A DNA stretch of 64,000 nucleotides from the NCBI RefSeq assembly GCF_027942865.1, contig NC_134508.1, positions 36,577,466 to 36,641,465 on the forward strand, given 5' to 3'. Every line of letters starts with the position of its first letter. Position 1 is the stretch's first letter. Positions 24,501-36,100 of this stretch are shown one piece after another. Source of the stretch: Odontesthes bonariensis. Its lineage: Eukaryota > Chordata > Actinopteri > Atheriniformes > Atherinopsidae. Under the pieces are notes generated by a model. It searched no databases. It was not told the DNA's origin and was given only the letters and a program-made list of their open reading frames with translations. Both the position numbers and the translations under genes were made by a program.

Positions 24501-25169
24501 TGTTTCTTACCGCTCTGGCATGTCTTGCTTTAAAAACGTGGCAGTAGAGTTGGGGGTCTGCGCTGCCTGGGTTATGGGAGACAAAGGCAAACTGCGCGTT
24601 GACCGGGCGGGCCGTGGACAGAGAGACTCTGCGCATAGCATGAGCCATTAGCAGGGTCTGCAAACAGGGGGGATGACACACAAGTCAGACAAGAACCAGA
24701 GACACCAGGGTGACTAAAGCAGGTTACAGCAAACTGAAACCTGTTGTTGTACTAATATAGTCATCAGAAATACTCACTCACACTCACCGTTTCATCCTCA
24801 TTGTACATTTTCACACCTTTAATGGAGAACTTGAGGGATACCGGCATCCTTGTCTTGCATCCCTGATTAAAGACAACCAGTGGATTAGGTATTCTTTTTA
24901 CAACTGCTGTTGTGAGGGATAAAATCTCAGCTAAGGACTCACTCTGAGGGACTTGAGCTGTGTGTGAAGTTGCTCCATCTGGTCATCTAAACAGCGGTCA
25001 TCCACAGGAAATGAGCCCACATACTTGACCAGTGAAGACATAAGTTTGAACAAAAACACAAAATGACACCAATACAGACACTCAGAAGAAAAATAAAGGA
25101 GCTCATTTCTGGACATACCTCTGCTGATCGTGTTACTGTACCATGTTCTCTGACCGGGGCCTCACCCAT
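21539..25169 (-). CDS. sh2d5: SH2D5, PTB-SH2 adaptor protein
   Basis: Nine coding exons: 25119-25169, 24943-25023, 24788-24862, 24511-24657, 23486-23686, 23053-23227, 22519-22624, 22273-22432, 21539-21745. They join in phase to 400 aa. The N-terminal PTB domain begins YVGSFPVDD (from residue 18) and includes LLMAHAMRR and AQFAFVSHNP, parallel to human YVGSFPVDD, LLMAHALRR and CQFAFVARNP. The C-terminal SH2-like domain starts WCWAGIA (272-278), against WAFAGIS in human. Its FLVRES position reads YLLCPH (294-299), so the phosphotyrosine-binding Arg is missing, as in human SH2D5 (FLLWPE). In mammals the protein is brain-enriched and binds the Rac-GAP BCR. The C-terminus diverges from human. Exon 7 has a weak donor (AAC|GTCAGT) but is required by frame. 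Adjacency to KIF17 and HP1BP3 supports the call. Confidence 0.88.
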
Positions 25170-25599
25170 TCTGCCTGTTTTTCTGTCAAACAAGACAGCA
25201 ACAGACAATCACATCTCATGAAACCAAACATGAGATCCAGAAATAACATGCACGGATTTAAGAAACTTTTAATGCGCAAACAATTTAAAGGGGCTAAAAC
25301 AAAGACCTGCTCAGAGTGCGCTGTTGTTCACCTCAGAATGTGCAGGAAGACACAGATTAGTTCATATCTACACTTATTTAATGGCTGTGGCTATTTGCGC
25401 AACGCTGTTCTGCGCTGTTTGGCCCACTTGTGGCGTCCAAACTGCGGCAAAGTCGCTACCAATAAACGAGAAAAATCCGTTAATCTTTCTCAGTTAATTG
25501 GTGTAATTTATCCACGGCGAGGCAAAATTACACGAAACATTTAAACCCGCTTCCGCCCCACCTTACACCGGGACGTCTGAGCTCAGTTCGACGGTTTCA

Positions 25600-25865
25600 C
25601 CAAAGCTTTCAACTCCCGAAGGAGCACGGTTCAGAGTCTTCACCTTCAGCTACTCCACCTGTTTTTCGTCTTCCTCCCAGTCCGTAGCTGACAGGAGACA
25701 CACAGAAGTTTTCTGTGTTTTCACACCTTCACTTTTACCTGCTGCAGCAGCTCCGCGGCTCAGGTGTGCAGCTGGCTCGAGGCGGAGCTCGAGGGAAGGA
25801 GGAGGAGGAGGAAGAGTGTAAAGAGGGGCCTGGTGTGAAACTTCTCCTCCAAAGATATTCAATTC
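25600..25865 (-). promoter_or_regulatory. probable SH2D5 promoter and non-coding first exon
   Basis: A GC- and CpG-rich block with a minus-strand donor, GCTGCTGCAG|GTAAAAG, whose exon edge is at 25739. It can splice to the acceptor TTTGACAG before 25182, 13 nt ahead of the SH2D5 start codon. An ATG at 25862 would be an upstream ORF out of frame with SH2D5. The exon and start site are inferred. Confidence 0.5.
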
Positions 25866-26045
25866 AGCGGGAGGTGACGCGTTGAATCACGTAAACCCTC
25901 CCTCCCAGCTGTTTCTCTTTCCCAGCTCCACACATTCCCATTTATTGTGCAACACAAGACAGCGGCCCACACCCAGTTTTGGGATAAGACAAAGAAAAGT
26001 CCAAACTGTGCATCCATTAGGTCAAATGACTTATCATATATAATA

Positions 26046-26074
26046 GCCTATATATATATATATATATATATATA
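26046..26074. repeat. (TA)n microsatellite
   Basis: About 14 TA units, 5' of SH2D5. Confidence 0.85.
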
Positions 26075-26199
26075 CACCTTTTACTATTTCATGAAATGTA
26101 TTAATAGCAATATATCTAAAAAACAAAACAAATGGCGACAAATGCTGGATAACTTAGTGTTACGTAAAAGAATCAGCTGGAGGAGCAACTAATCGGGTT

Positions 26200-26520
26200 A
26201 ATTGGCAACAGGTCAGTAACATGGCTGGGATCAAAATGAGCACCTCAGAGAGGCAGAGTCTCTCCAACGTAAAGATTGGTCATGCAAAGAAGAAGCTTTA
26301 TGTGAGCTCATTTAAAATGGACTGTTGTGTGGTCAGATGAATTTAAATGTGAAATTATTTTTCCAAATCAGAAAAGGGGAACATCCAGCTTGTTATCAGT
26401 ACTCGGTTCAAAGCCTGCATCTTTGATGGTATGGGGGGGTGCATTAATGTTTATGGAACTGTCAACTTTTTAACTGGAAAGACACCATCAATGCTGAAAG
26501 ATACGGTAAATACACAATTT
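26200..26520 (+). mobile_element. degenerate Tc1-like transposon remnant
   Basis: The plus strand keeps patches of a familiar fish Tc1-like element: a segment around AGAGGCAGAGTCTCTC (26250-26267), one encoding ISTRFKAC (about 26396-26420), and 26430-26510, where TATGGGGGGGTGCATTAATG encodes a WGCINVYG-like patch followed by a KTPSML-like stretch. Frames shift between patches and stops intervene, so it is dead. Ends are not defined. Confidence 0.6.
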
Positions 26521-28905
26521 AGATAAACACAGGCATTGTCATCCCGATTTTAATTTCTTTTTGATGGACACTGAAAGCACTGTAGGTGTGTAACAGACTA
26601 AAACAAGGTGACAACGAGTCTGTGTGAAAGGTAACTCAAAACAATAAAGTTTATGAAAGATAAACTATCTTTAGAGTTGTTGATGGTGTGAACACAAAAT
26701 ATCTGCCAGGTGGAGGAAAAAGAGACAGCCTGGAAGGCCCAAGGCTCATCTTGTTCCTCTAATCAATGCCTACTCCAATCCTCTCCATGAGGAAATTTAA
26801 ATATTACAAAGGGTCAGCAAGCTACATTAGCTGACCACCTCAGTCACTTTTATTTATACGCAGACTAAGACAGCCTCAATTATTAATGCATGCAGATGCT
26901 CACGGTTGACTCTGCTTAACCATTAACCGCTCATGCAAAGTGTGGATTTCAAAAGTAGCCAGTAATGGCACCAGTCTGTTAGATAGAAGTAAGGAGAGTA
27001 AAAAGGAAACATTTTCCTCTGACATCTGATAAAGTAAAAGTTCAAATGTATTGAAATACACGAGCAGTACTTTCTGTATACTCATGAGCTTCTCTTTGAC
27101 ATGAGCAGACACGACACTATGGCTTTAAATACTCCTGTCTGCATGATCAAATCAGCTCACCCACCAGCACAGATTAGCCAGGCTAAACACACACACACAG
27201 TGAATAATAACACACTCATTAAGCTAAGTGATCTACAACTCAATTTTTATACAGGCAATTTAAAATATATATATATCTTATAATTTGTTAATGCACATAA
27301 ACTACTATCCTTTAATCAAGAAAAAGGGCTGTTACAGTGAATGACAAGCTGTTTGACCTCATATGCATATGACATACCAAAGATTTTGTTTTAAAGCCTA
27401 ATTGGAAAGATTTCTATGGTTACATTAAAGCCATTTGGTGAATGTGGAGTAGGCAAATCTTGTCATAAACCTTAGTTGGGTTCAGTAGGCAGGCCCTGGG
27501 AAATTGGAGTTGGAAAGCACAGAGATGTGGCATAAAAAACAAACAAAAAAAACATACGTAGCTTTGTGAGGAAGGACAAAAAAATATAAACAAAACATTT
27601 TGTTCTGGAGTTAAATGACTTTGATGACCTTCTCATTGCTGATTAAACTAAAATCACCACCGCAGCCGTGTCTCCACCATCTTCATACATCTTTAACCCA
27701 ACTTATCAAATCATGATCTGACCAAACGTGTTGAAACTGAACAGTTTCTGTTCAAACTGAAAACGGTCACCAACGGACAGAAACGTGTTTTTGCTGACTG
27801 TTTAGATATGAAACAGAATTCCAGGAAACCTTTTACCACCAAATTGAAAGCAGGCAATCCATCTTCAAAGAAATTCCATCAAGGACTTCAGTAAAAGGAG
27901 AAAAAGAAGAAAAAAAGTGGACAGACATTCGGATAAGTGGCAAACATTCCACCTGCTCAGCTGTTGCTATGCTGAGTCATGACATAATAAATTCCACAAA
28001 CTTACAAATATAGCCATTTTATTAATGACTTTGAAAAAGCTTAACAACACAAGGAATACATGCATGCAGGGTATGTATGAGCTATTATCCTCCTGTTTCT
28101 CATTCACGACACATATTTCTTATAATTTGGTACTAACAGCTGTGACGCAATAAGATCAATTTATGTATATGCTTGCTTACACACATCAAGAGACATTTTC
28201 TTTTCCTGAAAAATGACTTGAATACTAACAGTGTTTTGCCCTCCGTTAACTCCTCAACATGGCTCCTGCAGGCATATGTGGGGAAAACTTTTTTTAAAAA
28301 AGAAATATAAAAGAAAATCCAAATTCAGTGAATAACAAAATTTGTAAATATGGAAAACATTTAAGATTCTGATGCAGTACTGTATGGTCAAGGTGTTGTA
28401 ATTTATTCTGATACATAGGACAATCCCCTTAAATTCTATATTTTATAAAGTGGCAAACATTAGTAACCATTTGAACTCCTCAACCCAAATGTGAACTCTA
28501 AAAACAGACACTCTTCACCCCTCCAAAAACACTGACATCTCACTTCATTTGAGATTAGGAATGTGTGCTGCCAGCACCTAAAGAGTTGATGAGAAACATA
28601 AAAACAGAAGTCACTACATGGCTCTAGTTACAGTTTGCTGGATGTTGCTATGCTTTTCCGAGCTGGCAGCTTTAACGGCAACACTGACCGAGCTTTTCTA
28701 TGCATGGTGATTAAAAAGGAATTTCAGAAATTCTCAAAAGTACAGCTAACGTAACTGGTAGGATAACGTCCTCATTCTTCAATCTAAATAAAAAATAACC
28801 TACTACTTTAAAAAGGGCGACAAATGATAAAAATAGAGCACTGAAACAAAGCGGCAGACTGCTGCGTAATCAGCGCAGACCAGTTTGGGGAAGGCAATCC
28901 TGGGT
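26521..28905. other. intergenic region and probable HP1BP3 3' UTR
   Basis: AT-rich non-coding sequence between SH2D5 and HP1BP3. Minus-strand AATAAA signals (TTTATT on the plus strand) occur at 28402-28407 and 28018-28023, and either could end the HP1BP3 transcript. No other feature was recognised. Confidence 0.5.
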
Positions 28906-31900
28906 TCAGATTTTCCCTCTCTTGGACTTTCGAGGCGACGGCTTGCCTTTTCTGCCTTTTGCCTCTTTTTTGACTTCAGGCTCCTCAGTGGACGAATCCA
29001 CGGACGCAGACCGTCTGGACCGGCCTTTGGTTGCCTGCCTTTTAACTGGAGGTTCCTCAGTGGACGATTCCACGGACGCAGACCGTCTGGACCGGCCTTT
29101 GGTTGCCTGCCTTTTAACTGGAGGTTCCTCCGGGGACGATTCCACGGACGCAGACCGTCTGGACCGGCCTTTGGTTGCCTGCCTTTTAACTGGAGGTTCC
29201 TCAGTGGACGAATCCACGGACGCAGACCGTCTGGACCGGCCTTTGGTTGCCTGCCTTTTAACTGGAGGTTCCTCCGGGGACGATTCCACGGGCGCAGACC
29301 GCCTGGACCGGCCTTTGGTTGCCTGCCTTTTAACTGGGGTCTCCTCAGGGGACGATTCTTCAGATTCAGATGGCTTGGACCTGCTCCTTGTCGTGCCCTT
29401 TTTTCCAGCCGTGTCCTCTGGGGATGACTCTCTGGACAATGGTCTCTTGGACCCCCTTTTGGTCAGCTTTTTAACAGCTGGTGTTTTGGGCTTTCTCGAA
29501 GGTGCGCCTCTTTTGACAGGTGTTGCTGCAGATTCTTTCTTAGCGGCCGACTGTTTCCTTCCTGATTTCTTGGCGGAAGATGCTGCTTTCTTAGCGGGAG
29601 ACTTCCTTGCAAGTGGGCGTCCCCTGCTTTTAGCTTTTGTCTGACTGCTGCTCCGGGACCTCCTAGTTGGTGGAGGACGGCGAGCCTTAGGCGGAGGCCT
29701 CTTTTGAGAATTCCTAAAAGTGATTTCAGGTTTAAGAGAAATCATAAGTAGAAATATAATCACACACACGACCACATGAAACTGTGAGAGGATTATAGAA
29801 ACACTTGAGACTTTTACACGCACCTTCTACGGGACGGGGCTTCATCCTCAGACTCCTCCTCTTCCTCTTCTTCCTCTGACTCCTCATCTTCCTCATCTGA
29901 AGATTCAGCTACATTCCTCCGTTTGGTTGGTTTTTTAGGAGTCTCTTTAAACTTGTCTGGATACAGCGTGGTAGGACTAAAGAGAAAGAAAAATAAGATT
30001 CGAGATGTAAAATAAATCTACACCATTTCACACAATTGACATATTTAATATACCTCAATATATGACATTTGTGGGCATATTCTTTGCAAAAGCTACCAAC
30101 TGATCAACCTGATTAAAATTACTGGAAAATCTTTTAAGATTACAAACTGTAGTATAGTAGTTTGCAGGCACAAAGCGTGACATGGAAAAATTAAACAATG
30201 GGATATTCTCCTGATGGAATCTACCTCGGGTAGAACGGGAACGAGAGCTGGTATGTTCCTGTGAAACCGTGACCGGTGATCTGCTCCATCCAGCCCAGCA
30301 CTTTACACTTTTTCAGGGTCCTCCTCAGATTGGCCACTAAAGAAAAGAGTGACAACATTTTGCATTTAGTACGTTTGGGTATTATGCAACAAAATAAAAA
30401 GAAAATGCGCGCTACAAATAACTGCCCTGACAATAACATTTTCTTTGTACCACAGGCTAGAGGTTTTGAAACAACCTGTACACATGCTGTACCTTAGCAG
30501 AACTGCATGCTGGGTTTAAGATGGAAGCTTAAGAGGTCGAGGTCAAACAAACCTTCAATTTCAGCTGATTACAAGGACTCATTTCACTGTCTGAATCAGC
30601 AGTTTCGCACTAGTGACGGTGTTGCTGTCAGTTGAGCTGTGCCATAACCTCATATTTAAAGATGAGGAAACAAAAAGTCTACAGAAACAATTACAGGGTG
30701 AGGAGTCCTGGATAATTGGCCCAAAAGCTGTACATTTCTAACCCAAATTTCTTAAGACTTAACTTTACATTCAACTGAGATCAACATTTAAATCACAGGG
30801 TAGAGTTTTGAATAATTAGCTACTGCAAACAGACTGAACATCCAATAATTACTGGAGTCTCTTATAATCAAAAAAATAAACATGAATGCAAACATTTTAT
30901 ATGAATTTAATTAAGATCTTTTCCAACTGGAGATCAATCATCTGAAAGTCCTTGTGACTGAGTCAGACCTGACCTCAGAAAGCAGTCAAAGGTCATCAGG
31001 AGCACAGACAGAGCCTCACCCAACTGATTCTCCCTCACGTCCTTGTTGGCATCTACTAGATATTTGCGTAGAGATGTGGTGCTGCAGGTCTTAGGCTCAT
31101 TCATGGCTGTGATAGCGACTGTGATGGCATCTTCCACGATGCCGCCCTTCGGCAGAGTCTTGTTGCCAGGGCGCTTCAGCTGAGGCACAGAAAATTTTTA
31201 ATGCCAACATGTAAACAAACAGCCATTACCACTCACTGACATAGCAGGACAGAACCCCTGATGCCCGAGTTGGCCTGTATTTCACGTGAAAAGGGTTAGG
31301 GAACCAACGACAGTTCTGAAACGGCCGATGAAGTAAGAAATGAGCACTGTCCTAAACCAAAGGCCCTTTTTTTAAAATCAGCAGAATAACAAGTTGTTTT
31401 GCTAAAGAACTGAAATGTGTGGCTCACTTTGGAACAAAATCATTCTGAGGTTTACCTGGAAAGTCCCTCTGGCTCCTTTCCCAGTGATTTGCTCCAGGTA
31501 TCCTTTTTCTACTGCCTTCAGCAGGGCGGTCTTCAGGACATCTGGCCTAAGATCAAACCAGTTTGTAAATCCCACAGTCACAAGAGAAACTTGATGTTTG
31601 TGCCTACCTTCATTTTTCTTACTGTAGTGTGGGAATGCATGATGATATTGAGCACGTCACTGACCAGTTAGGTCTTTATAGTGTAGTAATATATATTACA
31701 CATCTGATTGGCCGACAGACAAAAGTCTAATTTACCCCGGCTGTCGCTATTGTCAGATCTTTATTGGGGAGAGAGGAAGTTTGTTAAAGTAAAATGAGGT
31801 TCACAATTGAAAATATCTTGATAATGTTGTGAATGTAAGCTTAAGTAGTTTTAAATAATAAAAAGAAAAAAGTGCTATTAATGTAAAAGTGGAAATAAGA

Positions 31901-34900
31901 TGAGGGAAAGACAGGATACTCTGAAAAGTGGAAAAATATGTTGATAAAATTGTTAGGCCAATCAGCAAATACAGTGGTATGATAAAAAGGAGAGACTTTG
32001 ATTGTTACTGTTGGTTACAGTGAGATTATGGACTTTTATCCTCGAAAGCATTAAACTAAGTTGCTTGCATCTATTTAATTTCATATCATTTCATATCATC
32101 AAGTTGTTTTTTTTGGAGGGGGTCAGTCCGTCAGGTTGTTAATATTATGAAAACTTATCAACCTTGAATATATTCATTGGAAAATTCCTTGGGACCGGTT
32201 GTTAAAGTGGAACAGTGAAGAGTTTGTTGTAACACTGCATTACCTGTTTTCAATGTTGAGGCTGGGGAAGTGCTGCTCCAGATACTTCTTGATTAGGTTG
32301 TAGGAGGCCTCTTTGGGCTCACAGAGCCGAGTGATGATGAGAGGAAGCGCATCTCCCAGAGACTCCTGCTTCTCTTTTGCTTTCTACAAAAATTGTTTAT
32401 TTTAAGATTAGAGAAAAGGAAAAGTTTCAAAGGAAAAATGAGAGGCACTGTTGACACTAAATCTTTGATAGAAGTATCAGACCAGTGAAAGACTGTGCTC
32501 TCCAACTGAAGGTCCTCCATACATCCTTTGCTCTATCCATTAACTTTGGTATCACAGATAATATCTAACATGATATAAGGAGACCATTACCACTTTTTGG
32601 CTTAAACATAAAGCAAAAGCTAGCAGCTTCGCCAGGAAACAGAGTGAGACTACCAGCATGACTCCATCCAATCATTTCCAAGCTTCCAATGAGCGCTACT
32701 TAGTGAACATGTTATTACTTGTTTGTTTCATCAACACTACAACTGAAGTGCTAAAACAGTTGTTTGCTGTTGAGAAGACAGCCTGTGAGCCAATCCCTGC
32801 CTTCTTCCAAGAGACATCGAATACAAAGTCCCCTCCGATGTAACGTACCTGGGGAAGTTGCTTTCCAATGGCGAATGTTCCCGAAAGACCTTTGCCCTTC
32901 AGCTGTGAGAGAACGATAAAAACAAATGTAAGTGGGGCGGTCGGTGGCGTAGTGGGTTAAGCAGCCGCCCCATGTACAGAGGCTACAGTCCTTGCTGCAG
33001 CTGGCCCCGGTTCGACTCCCGTACTGAGCGTCCCTGTGCTGCATGTCTTTCCCCTCTCTCTGCCCCCTGCTTCCTGTCTCTCTCCAACTGTCCTCTCATT
33101 AAAAGGCATAAAAAGCCCCCAAAAAATACTTTAAAAAAAACAAAAACAAATGTAAGCACAAACATGGCACTATTCCCGGGAAGTAAAACTTCGCTTTAAA
33201 TGAACGCTGAAAAAGAGCAGAGGGTAGCATAGAATAACATTCTTCACCTGTTTGATGGTGCCCTTCTCCAAGTGTTTCTTCATCGCTTTCTTGATGAGGA
33301 ACTTCTTCTTCTTGAGCTCTATCCCAGGGTAATTTTTCAGAATATACTTCATGACAGATTGGAACGAAACCCCAGACCTGACGTTAGTAGACTGCCGAGA
33401 AAACAGACAAGAAATCACACAGACGCCAAGAAATAAAAAAAGCAAACGTCATCACGAGACTGGCTTGGTTGAAGTTAGGCGCTCACAGGATTTGTACACA
33501 CCGTTATAGCTTCGACAAGGATGTTATCCACTTTGTTCTGCGTGCCTGCAAAGTTGGTAACAGGAATGTTTTTGTTTGCAGTGACGCTAGCCCACGCAGG
33601 AATCGTCCGTTTCACCTTCTTGGCTTTGGATTTCTCGTACTTGTAGCCATCCTTCATCCTGCCGCCAGAAGGAGCAACACAAGTTCAGTCAAGAGGGACG
33701 ATTCTTTACAAGCGATATTTCACTGTGATTGTTACCACCCTTATGTTTATCACATCCTCACCTTAGTAGGAGAACATAGCAGTGTGTTGCGCACTGTCCA
33801 GCCTCGCAGTCCTTGCATTTCTCACTTTGTCACCGACGGGAAAGACAAAATCAAGTTTCAGAACATCTGTCTTTATGACCACCATGATAATCTGACCCTA
33901 AATGAACTGAAATGCCACTCAACTATGTGCTGAAACAAGTTTGCTGAGTTAAGGTCAAAAAGAAAAAAAGGAAGATCAAATTTACAATTTAATCACCTAA
34001 AAAGCTAAATTTCTGTCCTTCACATCACCTGTGACAAACTTTTTTCCCCCAGAAATATCCAACCTTCATAATACTGCCAGGATTTCTATATGTTTTTGTC
34101 TTTTCTTTCCATAGAAACTGTCAACGAGGCTTGCGACTTGACTTATATGGTCAAAAAAAAAGTGTCCACAAAGCATTTTTTTCCTGAGTCCCAGCATCTT
34201 TTTTCTGAGCACAAAAGGTGCTGGTGTCATCCTGGTAAAGAAAATGGGGGAGAAGCCGATACGCCCGTTGTGTTGTTTATCCCTCGTTGTATATTTCAGA
34301 CAGAAGAAGCAGACCACCCAAACACAGAATGCTGCTGGTGAGTTTTCTGCTTTCATTAGCGTACAAATTACAAGCTTGTTGTGAACCGTGTAGTCTATAA
34401 TATCCTAAATGGAACAGCTTTTTGGATAAAGCTCTCCCCAGCAGGACATTAAAAAACACTAAGTGGACACACACACAGCTCAATGCCGCTCTTTGTCTGA
34501 GTTTAAGATATGGACTCTGGTCTTAAATCATCAGACTGTCTTGATGCCAACGTCTTCTGCTCCTGGACTCCTCCGAGACTGCGGGCACATCTGTCTGTTA
34601 ACTAATATACAGGGCATGAATGTGGCTGTGACAGGTCACATCTTTTGGAAATGCAACACTGCAACCATGACAGGAGCAGTCTGCTGTTATCCAGCAGAGG
34701 TAAGGATAATAAACAGATAAAAGTGCTATCAAAGTGAAATATCGCAGCGTTTTCACTTGCATATTAAGTCTCTGTTGCAACTCACTCTTTCTTCGCTGCC
34801 TCTTCCTCTTCTTCCCCTTCTTTCTCTGCAGAGGCTCCTTCTTCAGCCTTCTCTCCATTCTCTGTGGGCTCAGTATCACCCTCAGTCTCATTCTCCTCAC

Positions 34901-35472
34901 CTTCAGCTGGTGCTGCTGAAGATGCTGCCTGGTCCTCGTCAGCAGAGGGCGACTCTTCTGAGGAGGCTTCAGGCTCTTAGGAGACATTGAAAACAAAGTA
35001 GTAACAGTACAATAACGGAATATGCACAATTTATTCATTTAATGGCTACAACTTTGTTTCTAATGTAAATGTAATGTAATTTTTATTTATTTTATATTTA
35101 TTTAATTTTTTTAATTCCTGCTCATAAATTGAACCTCTGACATGTAACTCTGAATAAAAAAAGAATTGTTAACCTTCCAGGTCAAATTTGAAATGTTCCA
35201 AAACTTTCCAGGAAACACACAGTACTCTACAGGTCTCATTAAAATACACCTGGAAAAGCAGCAGAGGTCTTCTTCATTTTGAGTAAGCCGAAAAAACCCA
35301 AACCAAAGCAGTGTGTGACAGTGGGTTGAAGTGCAGTAATAACTGCATGTGTCCATCAGTGGGTCCAAGGGGGGTGGTTCACGTGATGGACGACCCCAGC
35401 CTCACCTTTCTCTGCAGCCGCGGAGGGGGTCTTCTCCTGGGGTGGAGTTGCTGCCGCTCGGCGAATCGGCAT
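28906..35472 (-). CDS. hp1bp3: HP1BP3, heterochromatin protein 1-binding protein 3
   Basis: Eleven coding exons: 35406-35472, 34786-34975, 33502-33658, 33248-33391, 32849-32902, 32244-32383, 31456-31546, 31020-31179, 30225-30336, 29824-29976, 28906-29713. Phases agree, giving 691 aa from MPIRR (human 553 aa, also with an internal MPIRR start). HP1BP3 is a nuclear linker-histone-like protein that compacts heterochromatin. An acidic region (23-85) is followed by three globular H15 domains at about 125-200, 210-285 and 293-365. Each closes with a (T/S)GKG-type or TGHGFTGTYQL loop, and the third contains AMNEPKTCSTTSLRKYL as in human. The basic tail (423-691) is Lys/Arg/Ser-rich and longer than in human because of a tandem repeat. 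A non-coding first exon probably ends at 35917 (donor GTAAGT). The human PxVxL HP1-binding motif has no counterpart at the equivalent site. Confidence 0.93.
28982..29341 (-). repeat. 72-bp coding minisatellite in HP1BP3 exon 11
   Basis: Five copies with an exact 72-bp period (starts at 28982, 29054, 29126, 29198, 29270) and a diverged sixth from 29342. Each encodes 24 residues of the type VKRQATKGRSRRSASV followed by ESSPEE, DSSTEE or ESSTEE, at about residues 547-667. Copies differ at only a few bases, mainly ones swapping E/D and P/T. As 72 is divisible by 3, several other frames are also open. Confidence 0.95.
32918..33156 (+). mobile_element. tRNA-derived SINE with intact target-site duplication
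   Basis: Body 32933-33141, flanked by the identical 15-mer AAAAACAAATGTAAG at 32918-32932 and 33142-33156. The body starts GGGGCGGTCGGTGGCGTAGT with a Pol III A-box-like TGGCGTAGTGG, and has a B-box-like GGTTCGACTCC at 33008-33018. It continues through a pyrimidine-rich tRNA-unrelated part to an A-rich tail. It lies in the HP1BP3 intron between 32902 and 33248, antisense to the gene. Confidence 0.92.
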
Positions 35473-36100
35473 GATAGGAGCTTTACCTGGACACCAGGAA
35501 AACTCATTAGCACCAACCTGTTTTGGGGGCCATGTTTTCTTTTGTATGTGTGCGTGGTTCAAATGGGCCATTGCCAAACCCACTTCATTCATTGAGGCCC
35601 ATTTTCCTCAATCTGAAAGAAATATGTATTTTCCCACAACGCAAACCACCTTCAAGACCCGCATATCCGCCTGCTTTTTCAAACTGATTACAACCATGTT
35701 CTCAAGAACCAAAGGTCGAGCTGCTAGAATTTCTTTTGTCAATTTCGCCATTTTGTCCGTCGGTTTAGGAACACAGTAATGGCGTCGCACAAGGCAGATG
35801 AAATTCATTTCAGCTGAATGGAGCAAAAAAAACCGCAAACAGCTACTTTTTCCAGCAACGAATCCATGCAAGAACGTGTTTCGCAAACAATTAGTATCCC
35901 TGCGACTCAAACTTACCTTTTACGTATCGGGAAAACGTGAAATACTTTAGGGTAAATTTCTGCACGATCCTTTATTTCGATTCCTCCGTAAACGAGCCCC
36001 GCCCCGCTTGGACCGCTGATAACGTGCAGCGTCACGCGGCACGTCGAAGGATTCCCGCTGACAAGACTTTTCAAAAATAAATGCAAAAAAAAAAAAAAAA
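35473..36100 (-). promoter_or_regulatory. HP1BP3 5' region: first intron, non-coding exon and promoter
   Basis: An acceptor (GTGTCCAG) lies 15 nt upstream of the MPIRR start. An upstream minus-strand donor, AAAAG|GTAAGT with its exon edge at 35917, marks a non-coding first exon. CpG-rich sequence at about 35980-36060 is a reasonable promoter. The transcription start is not determined. Confidence 0.5.

Noticed and set aside
25650-25862. 70-codon Pro/Ala-rich open frame as an SH2D5 N-terminal extension
   Set aside because: Spliced through the donor at 25739 it enters exon 25119-25182 in the wrong frame and stops.
28885-29644. Long plus-strand open frames (240 and 180 codons) antisense to HP1BP3
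   Set aside because: They exist because the 72-bp repeat has a period divisible by three, which keeps several frames open. The minus strand is the real HP1BP3 exon with correct splicing and homology.
32945-33020. Possible tRNA gene
   Set aside because: A and B boxes are those of the SINE head; no cloverleaf is possible, and target duplications show it is a retroposon.
33469-33933. 154-codon plus-strand open frame near HP1BP3 exon 3
   Set aside because: Partly the antisense of exon 33502-33658; the rest has no splice support or recognisable motif.
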